A stretch of DNA of 64,000 bases, from the NCBI GenBank assembly GCA_008933995.1, contig WARS01000011.1, positions 15,564,016-15,628,015 of the forward strand. Direction: 5' to 3'. The notes under the pieces were generated by a model that had not been told where the DNA came from, did not search any database, and worked only from the letters and a program-made list of their open reading frames with translations. Below are positions 48,830 to 59,898 of this stretch, one piece after another. The position numbers and the translations under genes are program-made. Every line of letters starts with the position of its first letter. The stretch's first letter is position 1. The stretch is from Datnioides undecimradiatus. Taxonomy: Eukaryota; Chordata; Actinopteri; Lobotiformes; Datnioididae.

Positions 48830-48945
48830 TCTCTTGCAGTCCCCCCTCCTGCTTCCAACCATCCCTCTCTCGAAGTTTGGACACCTGCCAGGTCCCACAG
48901 TAATTATCCTAATGAGCACTGACAGCCTAAAGTCAGTCTGGCTAC
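48830..48945. promoter_or_regulatory. Candidate conserved non-coding element
   Basis: CTTCTCTTGCAGTCCC starts a high-complexity block containing CACAGTAATTATCCTAATGAGC near 48897-48918, with two TAAT-type homeodomain cores. No long frame follows the acceptor-like string. The regulatory reading is inference. Confidence 0.2.
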
Positions 48946-48969
48946 AACACTAGCATGCACACGCGCATG

Positions 48970-48993
48970 CACACACACACACACACACACACA
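48970..48993. repeat. (CA)12 microsatellite
   Basis: Perfect CA run after ACACGCGCATG. Confidence 0.95.
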
Positions 48994-49616
48994 TTAACCT
49001 TATTTTGATACACAAACCACATACCTTGGGATGTGGATCAGTCTTATCACCTTGATCACAGTGTTAGTATGAATCACTGAATGACACATGGTAGCTGACT
49101 ACAAGGCAGCAAGCTTGTGTTCATTCACTTGATTACTGCCTTTATTATTCCTGCACGCGACATTTAGTAGTGTTAAGTTTTCAAACATTGTTTATCATCA
49201 GAGCTGAAGACAGGAAACCTCGAAAAGACTAGTTCTTGAGTGTCCTTGCAGTTTTTTTTAGCACTAAGCTGTAACTTAAGGAGCTTATGACCATAAAATT
49301 GAGGTAATGGCTTACACGACTTCATGTCAGTGACAATTCTCAAGCAGCCAGACGGAAAACAGACCTGTGTTAAAACAAAGAATGAGGCTGCTTTGGTGGG
49401 GCTTGTTGCTTGAGGGACTGGTGAGACAATGAAATACAAACCAGGCGGTCCAGGGAAGCTTTGTCAGTTGCCAAAACACTCTGCAGTGCTTTATAATACC
49501 CCAAAACAGGGTTTTTACAGCTGTGAAAGCTTATGACAGCTCTAATATATCTTTCATTGCTATAATACAATGTAAAAAATAAAAATGACTGTTTGCATTC
49601 CAGTGTAATATGCCAA
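48994..49616. other. Unique non-coding DNA
   Basis: Two short minus frames (49173-49570) overlap and are unrecognised. Confidence 0.5.
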
Positions 49617-49775
49617 GATAGATAGATAGATAAACTTTATTAATTTCCATGTTGCAGCAGCAATTTACAAGCACCCAGCATGACAGATAGACAAATATAC
49701 AAAAAATATTTATAAAAGATAAAAGGAGATAAATATATATAAGAAAATATATACAAAAAAAGAATAAAGTTTAAT
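49617..49775 (-). mobile_element. LINE 3' tail, minus orientation, with (GATA)4 terminus
   Basis: GATAGATAGATAGATA at 49617-49632 leads into AACTTTATTAATTTCC, GTTGCAGCAGCAATTTACAAGCA and then A-rich ATAAATATATATAAG words. On the minus strand this is a typical fish LINE end: TGCTTGTAAATTGCTGCTGC ... GGAAATTAATAAAGTT followed by a (TATC)n terminal repeat. It is 5'-truncated with no coding part. Confidence 0.8.
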
Positions 49776-49854
49776 TAAGTTCACGGTATCTGGAGAATTA
49801 AGTTTTGTGTAGATTTGAGTGGCAGTCATGTTGTCCTAATGCAATGTCCTCTGC

Positions 49855-49990
49855 ATTAGCTCCCATGCTACATGTGCTAGTTCAGATCAATGAGAGGGTT
49901 TAGCATTGTCACACCGAGGCTGCTAGCATGCTGCTGTTAGCATTTAGCTCAAGGCATGCAAACCTTTTACAAACTGCCTGTAGCTGATAG
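49855..49990. mobile_element. Probable dispersed teleost repeat fragment
   Basis: GAGGCTGCTAGCATGCTGCTGTTAGCATTTAGCTCAA resembles the TTAGCATTTAGCTCAAAGCA core of a common fish repeat. The flanks do not match what I remember, so only a core is claimed. Confidence 0.45.
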
Positions 49991-51372
49991 TTGATGTAAT
50001 GTATTCTGGACCGGCGGTGGAGCTGAATGAGAGGACAACATTCCCATCCCTACAACATGGCTAAAAATATGTCAGAAAAAGAGGAACATGTATGAAGAAT
50101 GATTGTTCTGCACAGGATTTTGTAAAAGTTAAAAGGGTCTTTTATATTTTTTCTGTGGATCTGTTAAAATAGGATGTCTGGGATTTTGTGGGAAAGTTGG
50201 GAAATATAAAATACTGACTCAACAAGCAACATGAGAAACAGACATTTGAGTTGATCAGTTTTAATTTTGAGGTGAACTCTTCCTTAACTCGCAGTGCTTG
50301 GGTGGATTTGGTTCACCATCTGAAAATAAAATCCACACCCCAAACATGACTCAGAAAACATGAGGTCGATCCTTCTCTTGAAAATCACTTTGAGGGCACA
50401 CGATTTCCTTTCATGTTGCATCTCTGAGTAGAAACAAAGTCCCACAAAACAACTTGAAAGCTGGATGATAATTGGAGGAAACCGGCAAAGACAGACTCAT
50501 ATCCAGCCATGTCTGCTTCACATGGGAAATTTCATGCGGGAGACACCTGCCAGCCTGACGAGACGCAACGTGACCTGATGAGACAGCGCAATTCCTGGCG
50601 CGACACCGCCCGTCTGGTAGGAACACATACAGGAAGCAGGTTAGTAAATCGGCTGATGTGTGTGTGTGGGCGTGTGTGTGTGTGAGTGGACAGGCTACAC
50701 CCTCAGGAGTGTGCCGCCACGGCAACTGTCTTCATGGGAACAATACCACCTGTCGCTCGGGGCTACCAGACAATGGAGGCCAGATGGGGAGCAAAGGGTG
50801 GAGGACGGAACCAAAGGCCAACCTAAGCATGGGCATCAAATCAAATTCTTTAGGTATTCCTGATGCCAAGAGCCTATGGTTTTATTGTTTATCATTGTTT
50901 GTATCGGTAAAAGAGTACACGGCCATCTGCCTTTCTCTTTTTGTTTGTAGGTCTTTGTTTCTTTGTCTGCCTGGCTCTTTGATACACATACTGTACGTAC
51001 TGTACGATCGAGTGTTAGTCTCTCCTCATGTGGTCATAGCACACTTCTGAAATTGGCCATGATAAAAAAATAAGAGATAATTATTTTATGCTTATCTAAA
51101 AAATATCTTTAGGGATTTATTTATGAAATCGTCATATAGCAAGAGTGAGAAGCTGTGTGATCCATGGCCCATCTACAGAGCTCAACAAACCCTTAGTCTG
51201 CAATCGCAAATCTACTAGAATAAAGACAAAAAGAACACGTCAGCATTGACGAATGTGCACATTTTATTCTATGTATAGTTATAGTTATGAGTTATAGTCA
51301 TTATTTGATTTTATATGTGGAATAGGGGGGTGAAAACATTCAAAACAAACACAAAAAAATGTTTCTCATGGC
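49991..51372. other. Non-coding DNA with GT patch
   Basis: GTGTGTGTGGGCGTGTGTGTGTGAG lies at 50658-50684. The plus frame after it (50690-50760) contains a chance cysteine-rich stretch. No gene recognised. Confidence 0.45.
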
Positions 51373-51393
51373 ATTATTATTATTATTATTATT
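51373..51393. repeat. (ATT)7 trinucleotide repeat
   Basis: Perfect ATT units, followed by GTTATTATAAG. Confidence 0.92.
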
Positions 51394-53384
51394 GTTATTA
51401 TAAGTGTATGCATGTATTTTTTTAATGACCTGAGCTGATTGACTATATTTTTTTTATCCAGCTGTGAGCTGATATTAAGTTTCTGTCGCGTGATTGGTGA
51501 AGCATGCATTCGTGTACGTACTTTCACTGTTACCAATGTAACAACACTGACTGTTACAATTAGAGTGACGCGACTGATAACATCCACATATAGGAAAGAT
51601 TTAAGGACTTGCAGTGTATCACACCTCGTTCTTCATCATATATCTAAAATTCATTTACAGACTCAGGAGAAGTGGTTTTTTAAAACACAGCTGCATTGTT
51701 TTTCCTTAACATTATCCAAATGTAGCCATCACTAATGTCAAGTGTGACTTATGGTTGTTTTAAATCTTACAGTATATCAACAGCAGCTGCGTTTTGGAGT
51801 CTTTCCAAGCTGCTGTTGTGTGGCTTTCTCTAAGCCTATAAGCCATTAACGGGTCAAAAATACATTCCAGCATCTTCTGACTCACCCAGTGGATGTATTT
51901 CCACCTCAGAGCGTGAGACAGTTGCCACGAGTTAATCTTTTTCCATCACTCAAGTCCGCAACTGCAGTCAGACATTACTGTTAACCCACTGAAGCAAACA
52001 GAACTACTGAGATAGGTCAGGTAGCCAGTCAAATGAGCAGAGGCTGCCCTTTGGCGACCACCGCGAAGGGGCAGAAGGTCTGGTCACAATCCACTTGTTC
52101 TCCAGCCGCACTACTCTTTGTCTCTGTCCTCGAACGCATCCCTCATTTCCTCTCTTGCATCTCTCCTGCCCTCCTCAACGTCTGTCTCTGTGATCCCCTT
52201 CTTCTTTCTCGAGAAACAGGATGTGTAGAAATGTTTGCGGCTCAGCAACATAAACTACCCACTTATTGTAGAATAAGAAACATTCTTTACTGCAATATAA
52301 GCTGTATGTACATTTTGCATCAACACCACTTTAAATGAACTCTATATTTAAGATATTTTTACCTCTTGTTGTCACATATCCAGCAACAGAGGCCGTCCAT
52401 GCTCTCTTCAAAGCCACCAGACAGAAATAGTAATTTTCTGTTTATCTGCCTGTCTCGAATTGTGAGTTTGTTTGTGTTTTGGGTGACTTTTGTGTTTTAG
52501 AAAAGGTCAACTCAGGTTCACCGATGATCGCTGTAGTTTTGATTAAAGGTTTTTTCCCCATCGTGACCATTTCAGTCGACCTGGAAGCTCTGGTTGTGGC
52601 TGCAGACTTAAATGTACATGGTGACAAAAGGCGTGTGTTGTTATTGATCAAAGCTGTCTTCTGCTATTTTTAAAGTAGCTCGGTAAATAAAGGAGACGAT
52701 GCCCCTGTTTTGAATCTACAAAACTGTGATGGGTCAATCGTTCTTCTAACTAGTTGAAAAGGAAGTCAATGAACTTAACAGCAGATCTGTTTATTAACTG
52801 AACCTGAATCTAAGATGTTGGAGGTGACTCACTTTTAGAAGTACTTTTTCTGCTTTTTAGAAGAAAAACAAATGTACAACAACTGTCCATGTAGACGCCT
52901 TTAATGAATTTCAAGTTCAAACAGAATAAAAAACATTAATTGATATATATATATATATTCTTGGACCACAACAATTATAGTGGTATCTCAAGACAGTTGC
53001 TATTTGTGCTTCTCAGCCGTTTAACCTCCATTCACATCAAGACCTTTCACGCTGGTATCATGGCAAAAGGGTCATTCTGGTCTTTAAGTCGCTTCCAGTA
53101 ATTGGTTCAGAGTTCAGAGTTCCCATAACTTGTATGAATATCCCATGAAAAGACAAAGCATGCAAAAGAGAGCCGGTGTTTTTGTTGCTTCTTTATTTTT
53201 TATTTTTTTCTTATAAAACGACGGTGCGAGCCCCGTCACGCATGCCATGCTGCTATTGGAAGTATAGGAGTGAAGGCTGAATAGAACAGGAGAATGTGGG
53301 AACTGGAGGTTTTCTGCCCTGTCAGGGTCGCCATCTGCTCTTTATCCACGCTGGCACCAAGCCCTGGTCCAACCCTTGGCACCT
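51394..53384. other. Non-coding DNA with (AT)n
   Basis: A short AT run lies at 52942-52958. The plus and minus frames over 52442-52673 overlap and are unrecognised. No transposon or gene identified. Confidence 0.5.
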
Positions 53385-53419
53385 ACACGCACACACGCAC
53401 ACACACACACACACACACA
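53385..53419. repeat. Imperfect (CA)n microsatellite
   Basis: ACGCACACACGCACACAC followed by a perfect CA run to 53419. Confidence 0.93.
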
Positions 53420-53677
53420 GAGCATGCATATTATAATTGTAACGTCGCTAAGGAAAGTGTACGTGCAGTGCGCTGCGGACAAACAACTTGAAAAGCAAAC
53501 AAAGCGTTTCAACAACACAACAAAATGTGATTACGCCCGTTTGAAATGTGAAAAGTGAGTGGGGTTGCGTATTTTGGAGCTTCCTACAGCGTTTCTGGCT
53601 TTTATTTGCAGTGAGTCAGTGAGCGGAGGAACAAGAGTAAGTGTTTATTTGTGGATGTTCCTGTGTGTTTGTGGGAA

Positions 53678-53687
53678 GGGGGGGGGG
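53678..53687. repeat. G10 homopolymer
   Basis: Ten consecutive G within GGGAAG...TGCTTGAG. Confidence 0.85.
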
Positions 53688-53792
53688 TGCTTGAGTTTGT
53701 ATGTGTGTGTGAGTGAGCATTTGTATGCAAAACAAAGAATATGTCTTAGTGTTTGAGTGAAAAGACAAGAGGACCATAAGCATTTTGTGTGC

Positions 53793-53812
53793 GTGTGTGT
53801 GTGTGTGTGTGT
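53793..53812. repeat. (GT)10 microsatellite
   Basis: Perfect GT run after TTTTGTGTGC. Confidence 0.93.
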
Positions 53813-53932
53813 ACCACACTGTGAATACAAACCCAGAGTGATTGGCTTTTGTTTTTTGAAGAGAGTGGGTGGGGAAGGTGCGTGACAAGCGTGTTTCTCC
53901 CCTTTTGGCTCAGTCACGGTGTTGGTGCATGG

Positions 53933-53952
53933 GTGTGTGTGTGTGTGTGTGT
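53933..53952. repeat. (GT)10 microsatellite
   Basis: Perfect GT run followed by CTGTGTGT. It is the third GT/CA array within 570 bases. Confidence 0.93.
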
Positions 53953-54327
53953 CTGTGTGTTGACGATGTTGGTTCCCAAAACAAAACCAGCAGCTGTTTT
54001 TACAGGCTCACACACAAACCCATTCATCTGTTGTCATCTTAGACCCCCGTTTTCCTCCTTTTAGCCATTTCGTCACAGTTTCAAACATTCAAATTAACAT
54101 TTTTAAAATGTAAGCACTCAATAAAAATATTAAAAAGCACAAGGTTTTTGTCATAAAGGTAATACATCAATAGTAAAACTTAAAGATGCATTCTTCTGCA
54201 CAGAATATTAATAAAGTTAATAGTGATTTTACCCTTATGTTGTGAATGAAAAGTCCTCTCGAGTTCATTTTTACTGTACGTATGAAAGAGTAACAGAGAG
54301 GAGGAAAGAACAGTGGCTCACTACCTC

Positions 54328-54357
54328 CATGGTAACCAGCAGAGTTGGCATAGCAAC
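54328..54357. promoter_or_regulatory. X-box-like RFX site pair
   Basis: GTTGGCATAGCAAC at 54344-54357 matches the palindromic RFX X-box GTTGCCATGGCAAC at 12 of 14 positions. A further CATGGTAACC half-site begins at about 54329. RFX factors bind such sites in promoters of ciliary and MHC class II genes. Without an adjacent gene start the role is unknown. Confidence 0.35.
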
Positions 54358-55929
54358 CCATGAAGCACAGCTCACCATGGTATACAGCTGGTACCACATC
54401 TGTGGCCAATCACATTATTTGGTTAAAACTTCCTGTTGTATAATGGCATTTGAGAACATCACTCGTCGGAAAACTTGCATGTGTAATCTGGAAAGGCGTG
54501 AGGAGTTTTGGCTAAGTATTAGAGCCACTGGAAGAGCGACGTATGAGGGCAGTGATGATTGTATTTCACGTCAGCATCAAGCTTCGGCAGCTGGTAATAT
54601 CCTGTGGAAACTATTCATCTGTTCTCCAGTGAGAGACCCCGTGCCCCCTTTTAAACGCATCGAATAACTCATTAAATCCCAACATATCAGGACACGCGAA
54701 CATGCATCAGCGTGACGAAAACTACAATGACAGAAACCATTTTTGACGCGCACCTTCACTTTGAGCTACTCTTCAGCCATCCAACAGGAGGTGGTTGAGA
54801 TGCTTTGGCTTCACTTTGGTTGCTCGAAAACGTAAAAAGGAACTGACAGGTTCCCGGCTAATATGTATGTGTGAATGTATGTGAGTCTTCATCTGGTTCA
54901 ACTGTCTATTTATCTCCTTCTGCTCCCTGTGACCGCTCAAATGCTGTGGTTTGATACGGTTACACTTACAATATATGTTTTGTTGACCAAAGCTCAGTGT
55001 TTCGCTGAGAACATCGCTGGCTCCTTAGAGAAAAAGATTGATTTTTAAATGTAGACAGACAGCTCTGATCACTTGGAGTAATCTTGTTAAGTAAGATAAT
55101 CTGATAATGTGGCTCAGTGTTAAACCCCTTAACTCCCAGTTTACGTTCTCTTCGTGGCCTCTCCACACGTGTCTAACATCATTATCAGATTCACTGCCTC
55201 CTGTAAAGTAATTTGCGCAAAGATCACATCGAACAAATGATACAAATTTTATTTACAGTCAGATTTTCTCTGTCCAAGATCCAGCTGCTTGATCTGGGTT
55301 ATGCTTTGCTTAACTTGACAACAAGAAGTCTTTTATTTACGTGCAAATTTCTTAAATTAGATTTCGTCCAAACGTCTGCGTGAAACCGATCATGATCAAA
55401 AAACAACAATAAAGCAAGTCGGAGCCTCACTGGAGTCGTCTACAGACGCTGACTGACAAACAACACGACTACACGTCACTTTGGTTAGTCGCGGTTTGTG
55501 TGAGTGTGCGCCTGCATGTGTTTATGTGTGTATCTGGACGTGTGTGTTTGTGGCTTAGCAGTCAATCCCTCCAAACAGGACTGTCATTAACCCTTGTAGC
55601 TCTTGGAGGACCACCCAGATGTGCGTGCGTGCGTGTGTGTGGCCTACAGGCTGGCATTGTGTTGTGTGTTATCTATCCACTCCAGCCTGTCCATTTATAC
55701 TGCTAAGACAACAATCCTCCATTGGAGTGGAAGAGGGGAGTGCATTATATCTCCGTGGTAACGAACGGCACTAAAAATGGAGGGAAAAAGTTGGCAAAAA
55801 AGAAAACCGTCAGGATAAACGTAAAACGAGATGATATTAAAACGGGGTGCTGCAGAGGCAACCACCCCTTGGCCTTTTGTTTGACTTGAACAGGTCATGT
55901 CCGTGCCCTAATGTGACACTTCCTTGCTC
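54358..55929. other. Non-coding DNA
   Basis: Short frames only. The 55500-55650 part is GTGTG/GCGTG-rich. No gene recognised. Confidence 0.5.
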
Positions 55930-56110
55930 CATTTTACCCATAATGACCCACCAGTGGGACACTTGTGGGGGCCAACATGCCCTCTGGTTGGCCCAAAGAC
56001 CTCACTGCTTAGCTGAAATGCTCTCTGGTTGGCTAATATGCCCTCTGATTGCCCCGATTGCCCCTTTGGTCAACCTAAATGGCCTGCTGGCCAGCTCGAG
56101 TGTTCTCTCT
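55930..56110. repeat. Degenerate tandem of a TGCYCTCTGRTTGGC-like unit
   Basis: TGCCCTCTGGTTGGCCC, TGCTCTCTGGTTGGC and TGCCCTCTGATTGCC recur at about 55978, 56020 and 56039, followed by looser CCTTTGGTCAACC and CCTGCTGGCCAGC. A plus frame (55847-56260) crosses it, but its composition follows the repeat. The unit spacing is irregular, so this is either an eroded minisatellite or part of an unknown transposon. Confidence 0.45.
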
Positions 56111-56599
56111 GCGCAGGGCAAAAATGAACCCTTAACCTGCACATGCATGAAGTTCACCCTTTTCGTTTTTGTCCCTTGGCCTATGACCACTATAAAATTG
56201 GATTGTAGCAGCTGCGGACAGAGAAAAGCAAGAAAGTACTATAATGAGAAGAAACAATGAAACAAATCAAAACAAAAGAACTGTGAATAACACATTTTTG
56301 GGGATACGTTACATATCAAAATGAGCTTTAATGACCAACTGCTGTACAGGTTTGTTATGCAACTCCTATTAACAGACACATTCCCATTCCACTAGTCTTC
56401 ATTAGAGTTGCAATAGAGGCTGTGGCTGCTCAAACGTGACGTGTGACTCGAACAAAAGCTTACACATGTACTGGCAGCACAGCGCGATTCTCAGTTCATA
56501 TAGTCTGTTTTTATGTTTTTGTGTCTCAAACTCATTTAACCCAGAGAAAGACCTTAGCCAGGTTTGATACGAGTCGCTAGAGCAGAGGTAGTATGCAAG
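56111..56599. other. Non-coding DNA, possible transposon remainder
   Basis: The sequence ATAAAATTGGATTGTAGCAG and the A-rich stretch to 56280 follow the degenerate tandem and may belong to the same unknown element. No boundaries were found. Confidence 0.3.
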
Positions 56600-56942
56600 T
56601 ATTCTGCATTACATCCACTTTTTCCCTTATATATTATATTTTTATGGCTTTCAATGCACAGTTTTCAACATGCATCACTGTCAATATATCGCTTTATACC
56701 CCCTACGTTGTATACAGACAAGTATACATTCATGCACTGTACATAACCCACTGCAGGTGTATTCAGAATTTATTTCTTTGCACTATTTGTGTTGTTTCCA
56801 ACCACTGACTTGCCCATTGTCCTTACTCTGAGCAGTTATGTCTACTTCAGTGTAGGAACACTGAAAGCAATGGAAAAAACAGGAGTCAAATGCCCGGCAT
56901 GTGTACACATACTCACCAATAAAGCTGATTCGGACTGTGATT
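56600..56942 (+). mobile_element. LINE 3' untranslated tail ending AATAAAGCTGATTC
   Basis: The segment runs through TATACAGACAAGTATACATTC, GCACTGTACATAACCCACTG, TTTCTTTGCACTATTTGTG and ACACATACTCACCAATAAAGCTGATTCGGACTGTGATT. Fish LINEs with a (GATTCT)n terminal repeat end in CTTGGCAAATAAAGCTGATTCTGATT, which fits here with a degenerate end. The 5' limit is approximate and no coding frame remains. Confidence 0.7.
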
Positions 56943-57319
56943 ACATGGACCTTAAATCAAGTTTCAGTATTTTAAGAGGTTGATTTTATTTCCTGTCTAC
57001 AGTACAAAGGGAGACCACTGTCTAGAGATTTATTTACCTTAAAAAGAGTTTTAAAGTGGCTGTGAGGAAAAGGAGAGTATTTCCTGTCACTTTTCCAACC
57101 CTCACCTTGATTTTGTGCTTCGACATGACAGTCTAGCAGTAACCAGAGCGCTACGAGTCTCCTGCAGCTGCCGGAGCACACAAAGAGTCCCTTCTTTGTA
57201 ACTTTATATTCAACACACTGGTCCTCTGCACGGGATATGTTCAAAGATGGACGGAGAAAGAGCATTACACGGGAGTTTCAAAGAGCAAGCCCGGCTGCAA
57301 GACCTCAAACGCACTCACG
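56943..57319. other. Unique non-coding DNA
   Basis: A minus frame at 56972-57265 (97 codons) is unrecognised. Nothing else was seen. Confidence 0.45.
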
Positions 57320-57344
57320 CACACACACACACACACACACACAC
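57320..57344. repeat. (CA)12 microsatellite
   Basis: Perfect CA run, the first of three in under 300 bases. Confidence 0.95.
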
Positions 57345-57399
57345 CCTTCACACACCTGTGCAAACTCCCTGTCCGACTTCCTCTCTCCAAGTCGCGTAT

Positions 57400-57401
<2 letters not shown>

Positions 57402-57436
<35 letters not shown>
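57402..57436. repeat. (CA)17 microsatellite
   Basis: Perfect CA run after GCGTATACG. Confidence 0.96.
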
Positions 57437-57437
<1 letters not shown>

Positions 57438-57582
57438 TTCCTGTGGGCTCACACACTGCCCAGTCTGTTCTCCAGGGCGTTGGCTGCTGGGCACTTGGTC
57501 AATGTGTACCCAAGTGTAATGCTTCAGTGCTCTGGGACTGGCATGCAGACAGCGCGCGCACACACACATTTTACATGGTAAT

Positions 57583-57606
57583 ACACACACACACACACAC
57601 ACACAC
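57583..57606. repeat. (CA)12 microsatellite
   Basis: Perfect CA run, preceded by a short GCGCGCACACACACA tract at 57552-57568. Confidence 0.95.
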
Positions 57607-58963
57607 CGCAGAGTCACAAAGTGTTTGGTATATCAAGATTCATAGCATCGAGTCTCAGCTTTATTTTGAAGACGTTTACACCCAACGTCAGATGAAGAAA
57701 TGTAGTCCCACCCCATTTGAGAGGACAGTCTACATTAAGTTTAACACAGTTATAAAGTCAAATCTAATCAAAATCTTATGACTTTTGTAAAGTTTAATGC
57801 TCCAGGAACACCAAGAAAGTGGCGCAGTCGACTTTACCCATGCCCCTTTGTAAAATATGTCGTGCAATGAAGCTCGTTGAGATAAAGGCCTCTTGGATAG
57901 AGGGTTAGTTTGAGAACACTAGCCAGCCAGCTACTAGGGGACTATATGCAAAACAGGATGGAAGTCCCACAAATACACTTAAAACTGAAATGCGGCACTT
58001 TAAACCTTGCAGTCAGTGTTTAATGTCAGATCCAGTGTGCTGGACTTCTGAGCCAGAACAATGAAAAACACATAATTATCCAACAAAATCCTGTCGTATC
58101 CACACAGCTGGGCAACTGAAAAGGAAAGAGCTGCGCCTCCTCCTCCTCCTCCTCTGTGTACACACCCCTGAGCAAACGTCTGAAGAACGACGCAGGCGTG
58201 AAAACCCAAACTAAAAAGCTTGTGTTTCAGATGACATCTCACTCATCATCGACTCAGCGTCAGTCCACACCACACAGGTGACACGACACACCATTTGTAA
58301 ACACACTGTACGCATAAGCAACGCACACAAAGGCGCACACACACACACAACTATACTTCCTTATATATATATTTCCTTAGTTTGGTCACTGTGCACAGAG
58401 ATATGATGAGACATGCACAGTTTGTGTGACTGGACGCTACGCAAGGACGCCCACCGTCTCTCTTGTCATTATGCTGAAAAAGAGATCGAGGTGTTATTTG
58501 ATGAAAACATGTTGTATGTAAAAGCATCTGCACTGACTCATAGGTGTTTCAGACTCACTGTAAAGAGGCAGAAACAGGAAACAATGTCCAGTCTGTGTTT
58601 TAGACAAAGGAACATGCAGCAGTGTGCCACCAAACCAGTCGTCTGGCCGAAGCTAAACTGTAGATATAAGGAGGTTTATTTAAGCACACGCAAGCTTCCA
58701 CATCCATCTCGCAGTATTTACCCGCCCGCCGGCCCTTTACTTCCTACTGACCAAGACAATCTCTCCCTCTGACCTGGCCCCTGACCTTTCCCCTTGGTAT
58801 CACCTGCCATAAACGCCCAACGTTTGAACAAGGCATTCTTAGTCGGGGTGAGGCAACAATCTGTATCAAGAGGCAACAGCAGCCCTCGGGGAGGGCTGGA
58901 GCCGGCCCCCCTCACTGCTTTATGGCGCTCATTTGGGACTGCAGGCAGCTAGAGCGATGTGAT

Positions 58964-58964
<1 letters not shown>
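57607..58964. other. Non-coding DNA with (CTC)n and CA tracts
   Basis: A CTC/TCC run lies at 58137-58155 and CA units at 58335-58349. Frames at 58000-58915 are unrecognised. No gene found. Confidence 0.5.

Positions 58965-59006
<42 letters not shown>
58965..59006. repeat. (GT)21 microsatellite
   Basis: Twenty-one perfect GT units, the longest uninterrupted dinucleotide run in the window. Confidence 0.97.
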
Positions 59007-59011
<5 letters not shown>

Positions 59012-59110
59012 CTGATTTAGGGCTAGAGGCAATAAGTGTAGAAGTGTAGACCAGTGCAGGAATCCAGCTGGCTCCACAGCTAGCTAACCATCAACTAGTA
59101 ATGAGTCCCC

Positions 59111-59130
59111 GAGACAGACAGTCAGTCAGG

Positions 59131-59163
<33 letters not shown>

Positions 59164-59164
59164 A
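59111..59164. repeat. Imperfect (GACA)n tetranucleotide repeat
   Basis: Degenerate GACA/GTCA/GCAGAC units from 59111 pass into perfect (GACA)n at about 59136-59164. Confidence 0.93.
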
Positions 59165-59668
59165 ACGGCAGATAATAACTAGACAGACAGATTGAAAAGA
59201 AACACAAAGAAGGGTAAGAATGTAAAAAAACACAAAAAGCTTTCCTGATCACCAGCAGGGAAATTGTTGCCGGCTGCACAATGACAGAAGTATTTGCAGG
59301 TAAGTGAAGGAAGGAAGTTAAAATAATGCAAAGTAGAAACTATACAAGAGCACTCAGAGACAAAATCATGGATAGAGTTGCAGTAGCGCGGTTAAAGTGG
59401 CATGATTAATAGCAGCAAAGTCAACAAGTCTATGTAAACAGCAAACCCTGACTAATACGATTAAGTAATGCAGTCTAGCTTCTGTCTGCAGTCAGTGCAA
59501 CATGGTATTATATGATATGATGTAATTTCAATAAAGTTAGAGAACTTCAGTCTTTTAATATCATTTAAATTCAGGAGGAAATGGTAGAAACTGTGTGTCT
59601 GGGTGAAGGAAAGTCAGAAATATGTAGGACAAGTGTAGTAAAGTTAAGATGTCTCTTATTTCAGTACA
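59165..59668. other. Unique AT-rich non-coding DNA
   Basis: Nothing beyond short A runs. Confidence 0.5.
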
Positions 59669-59695
59669 TACACACACACACACACACACACACAC
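59669..59695. repeat. (CA)13 microsatellite
   Basis: Perfect CA run after TACATA. Confidence 0.95.
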
Positions 59696-59843
59696 TCAAT
59701 AAATAACCGGACTTCCACTATGATGTTCCTCAAAGGTCACGGCGGGTTTTGGTAGCAACCGAAATTGTCACCATCAATAAAACTGGGCCGATCTTTTTAA
59801 ACAAAGGGGAGGTGTTTAATAATTAGTGATAAAAGGTTAAAGT

Positions 59844-59844
59844 C

Positions 59845-59875
<31 letters not shown>

Positions 59876-59898
59876 ACTCACACACACTCACACACACA
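59844..59898. repeat. C18 run fused to (CA)n
   Basis: Eighteen C (59844-59861) pass directly into CA units, broken by two CT interruptions, to 59898. The combination is very prone to length error. Confidence 0.95.

Noticed and set aside
50690-50760. Cysteine-rich, EGF-like-looking peptide (GVCRHGNCLHGNNTTC)
   Set aside because: Cysteine spacing does not fit a full EGF module, the frame runs directly out of a GT microsatellite, and no second module or convincing donor follows.
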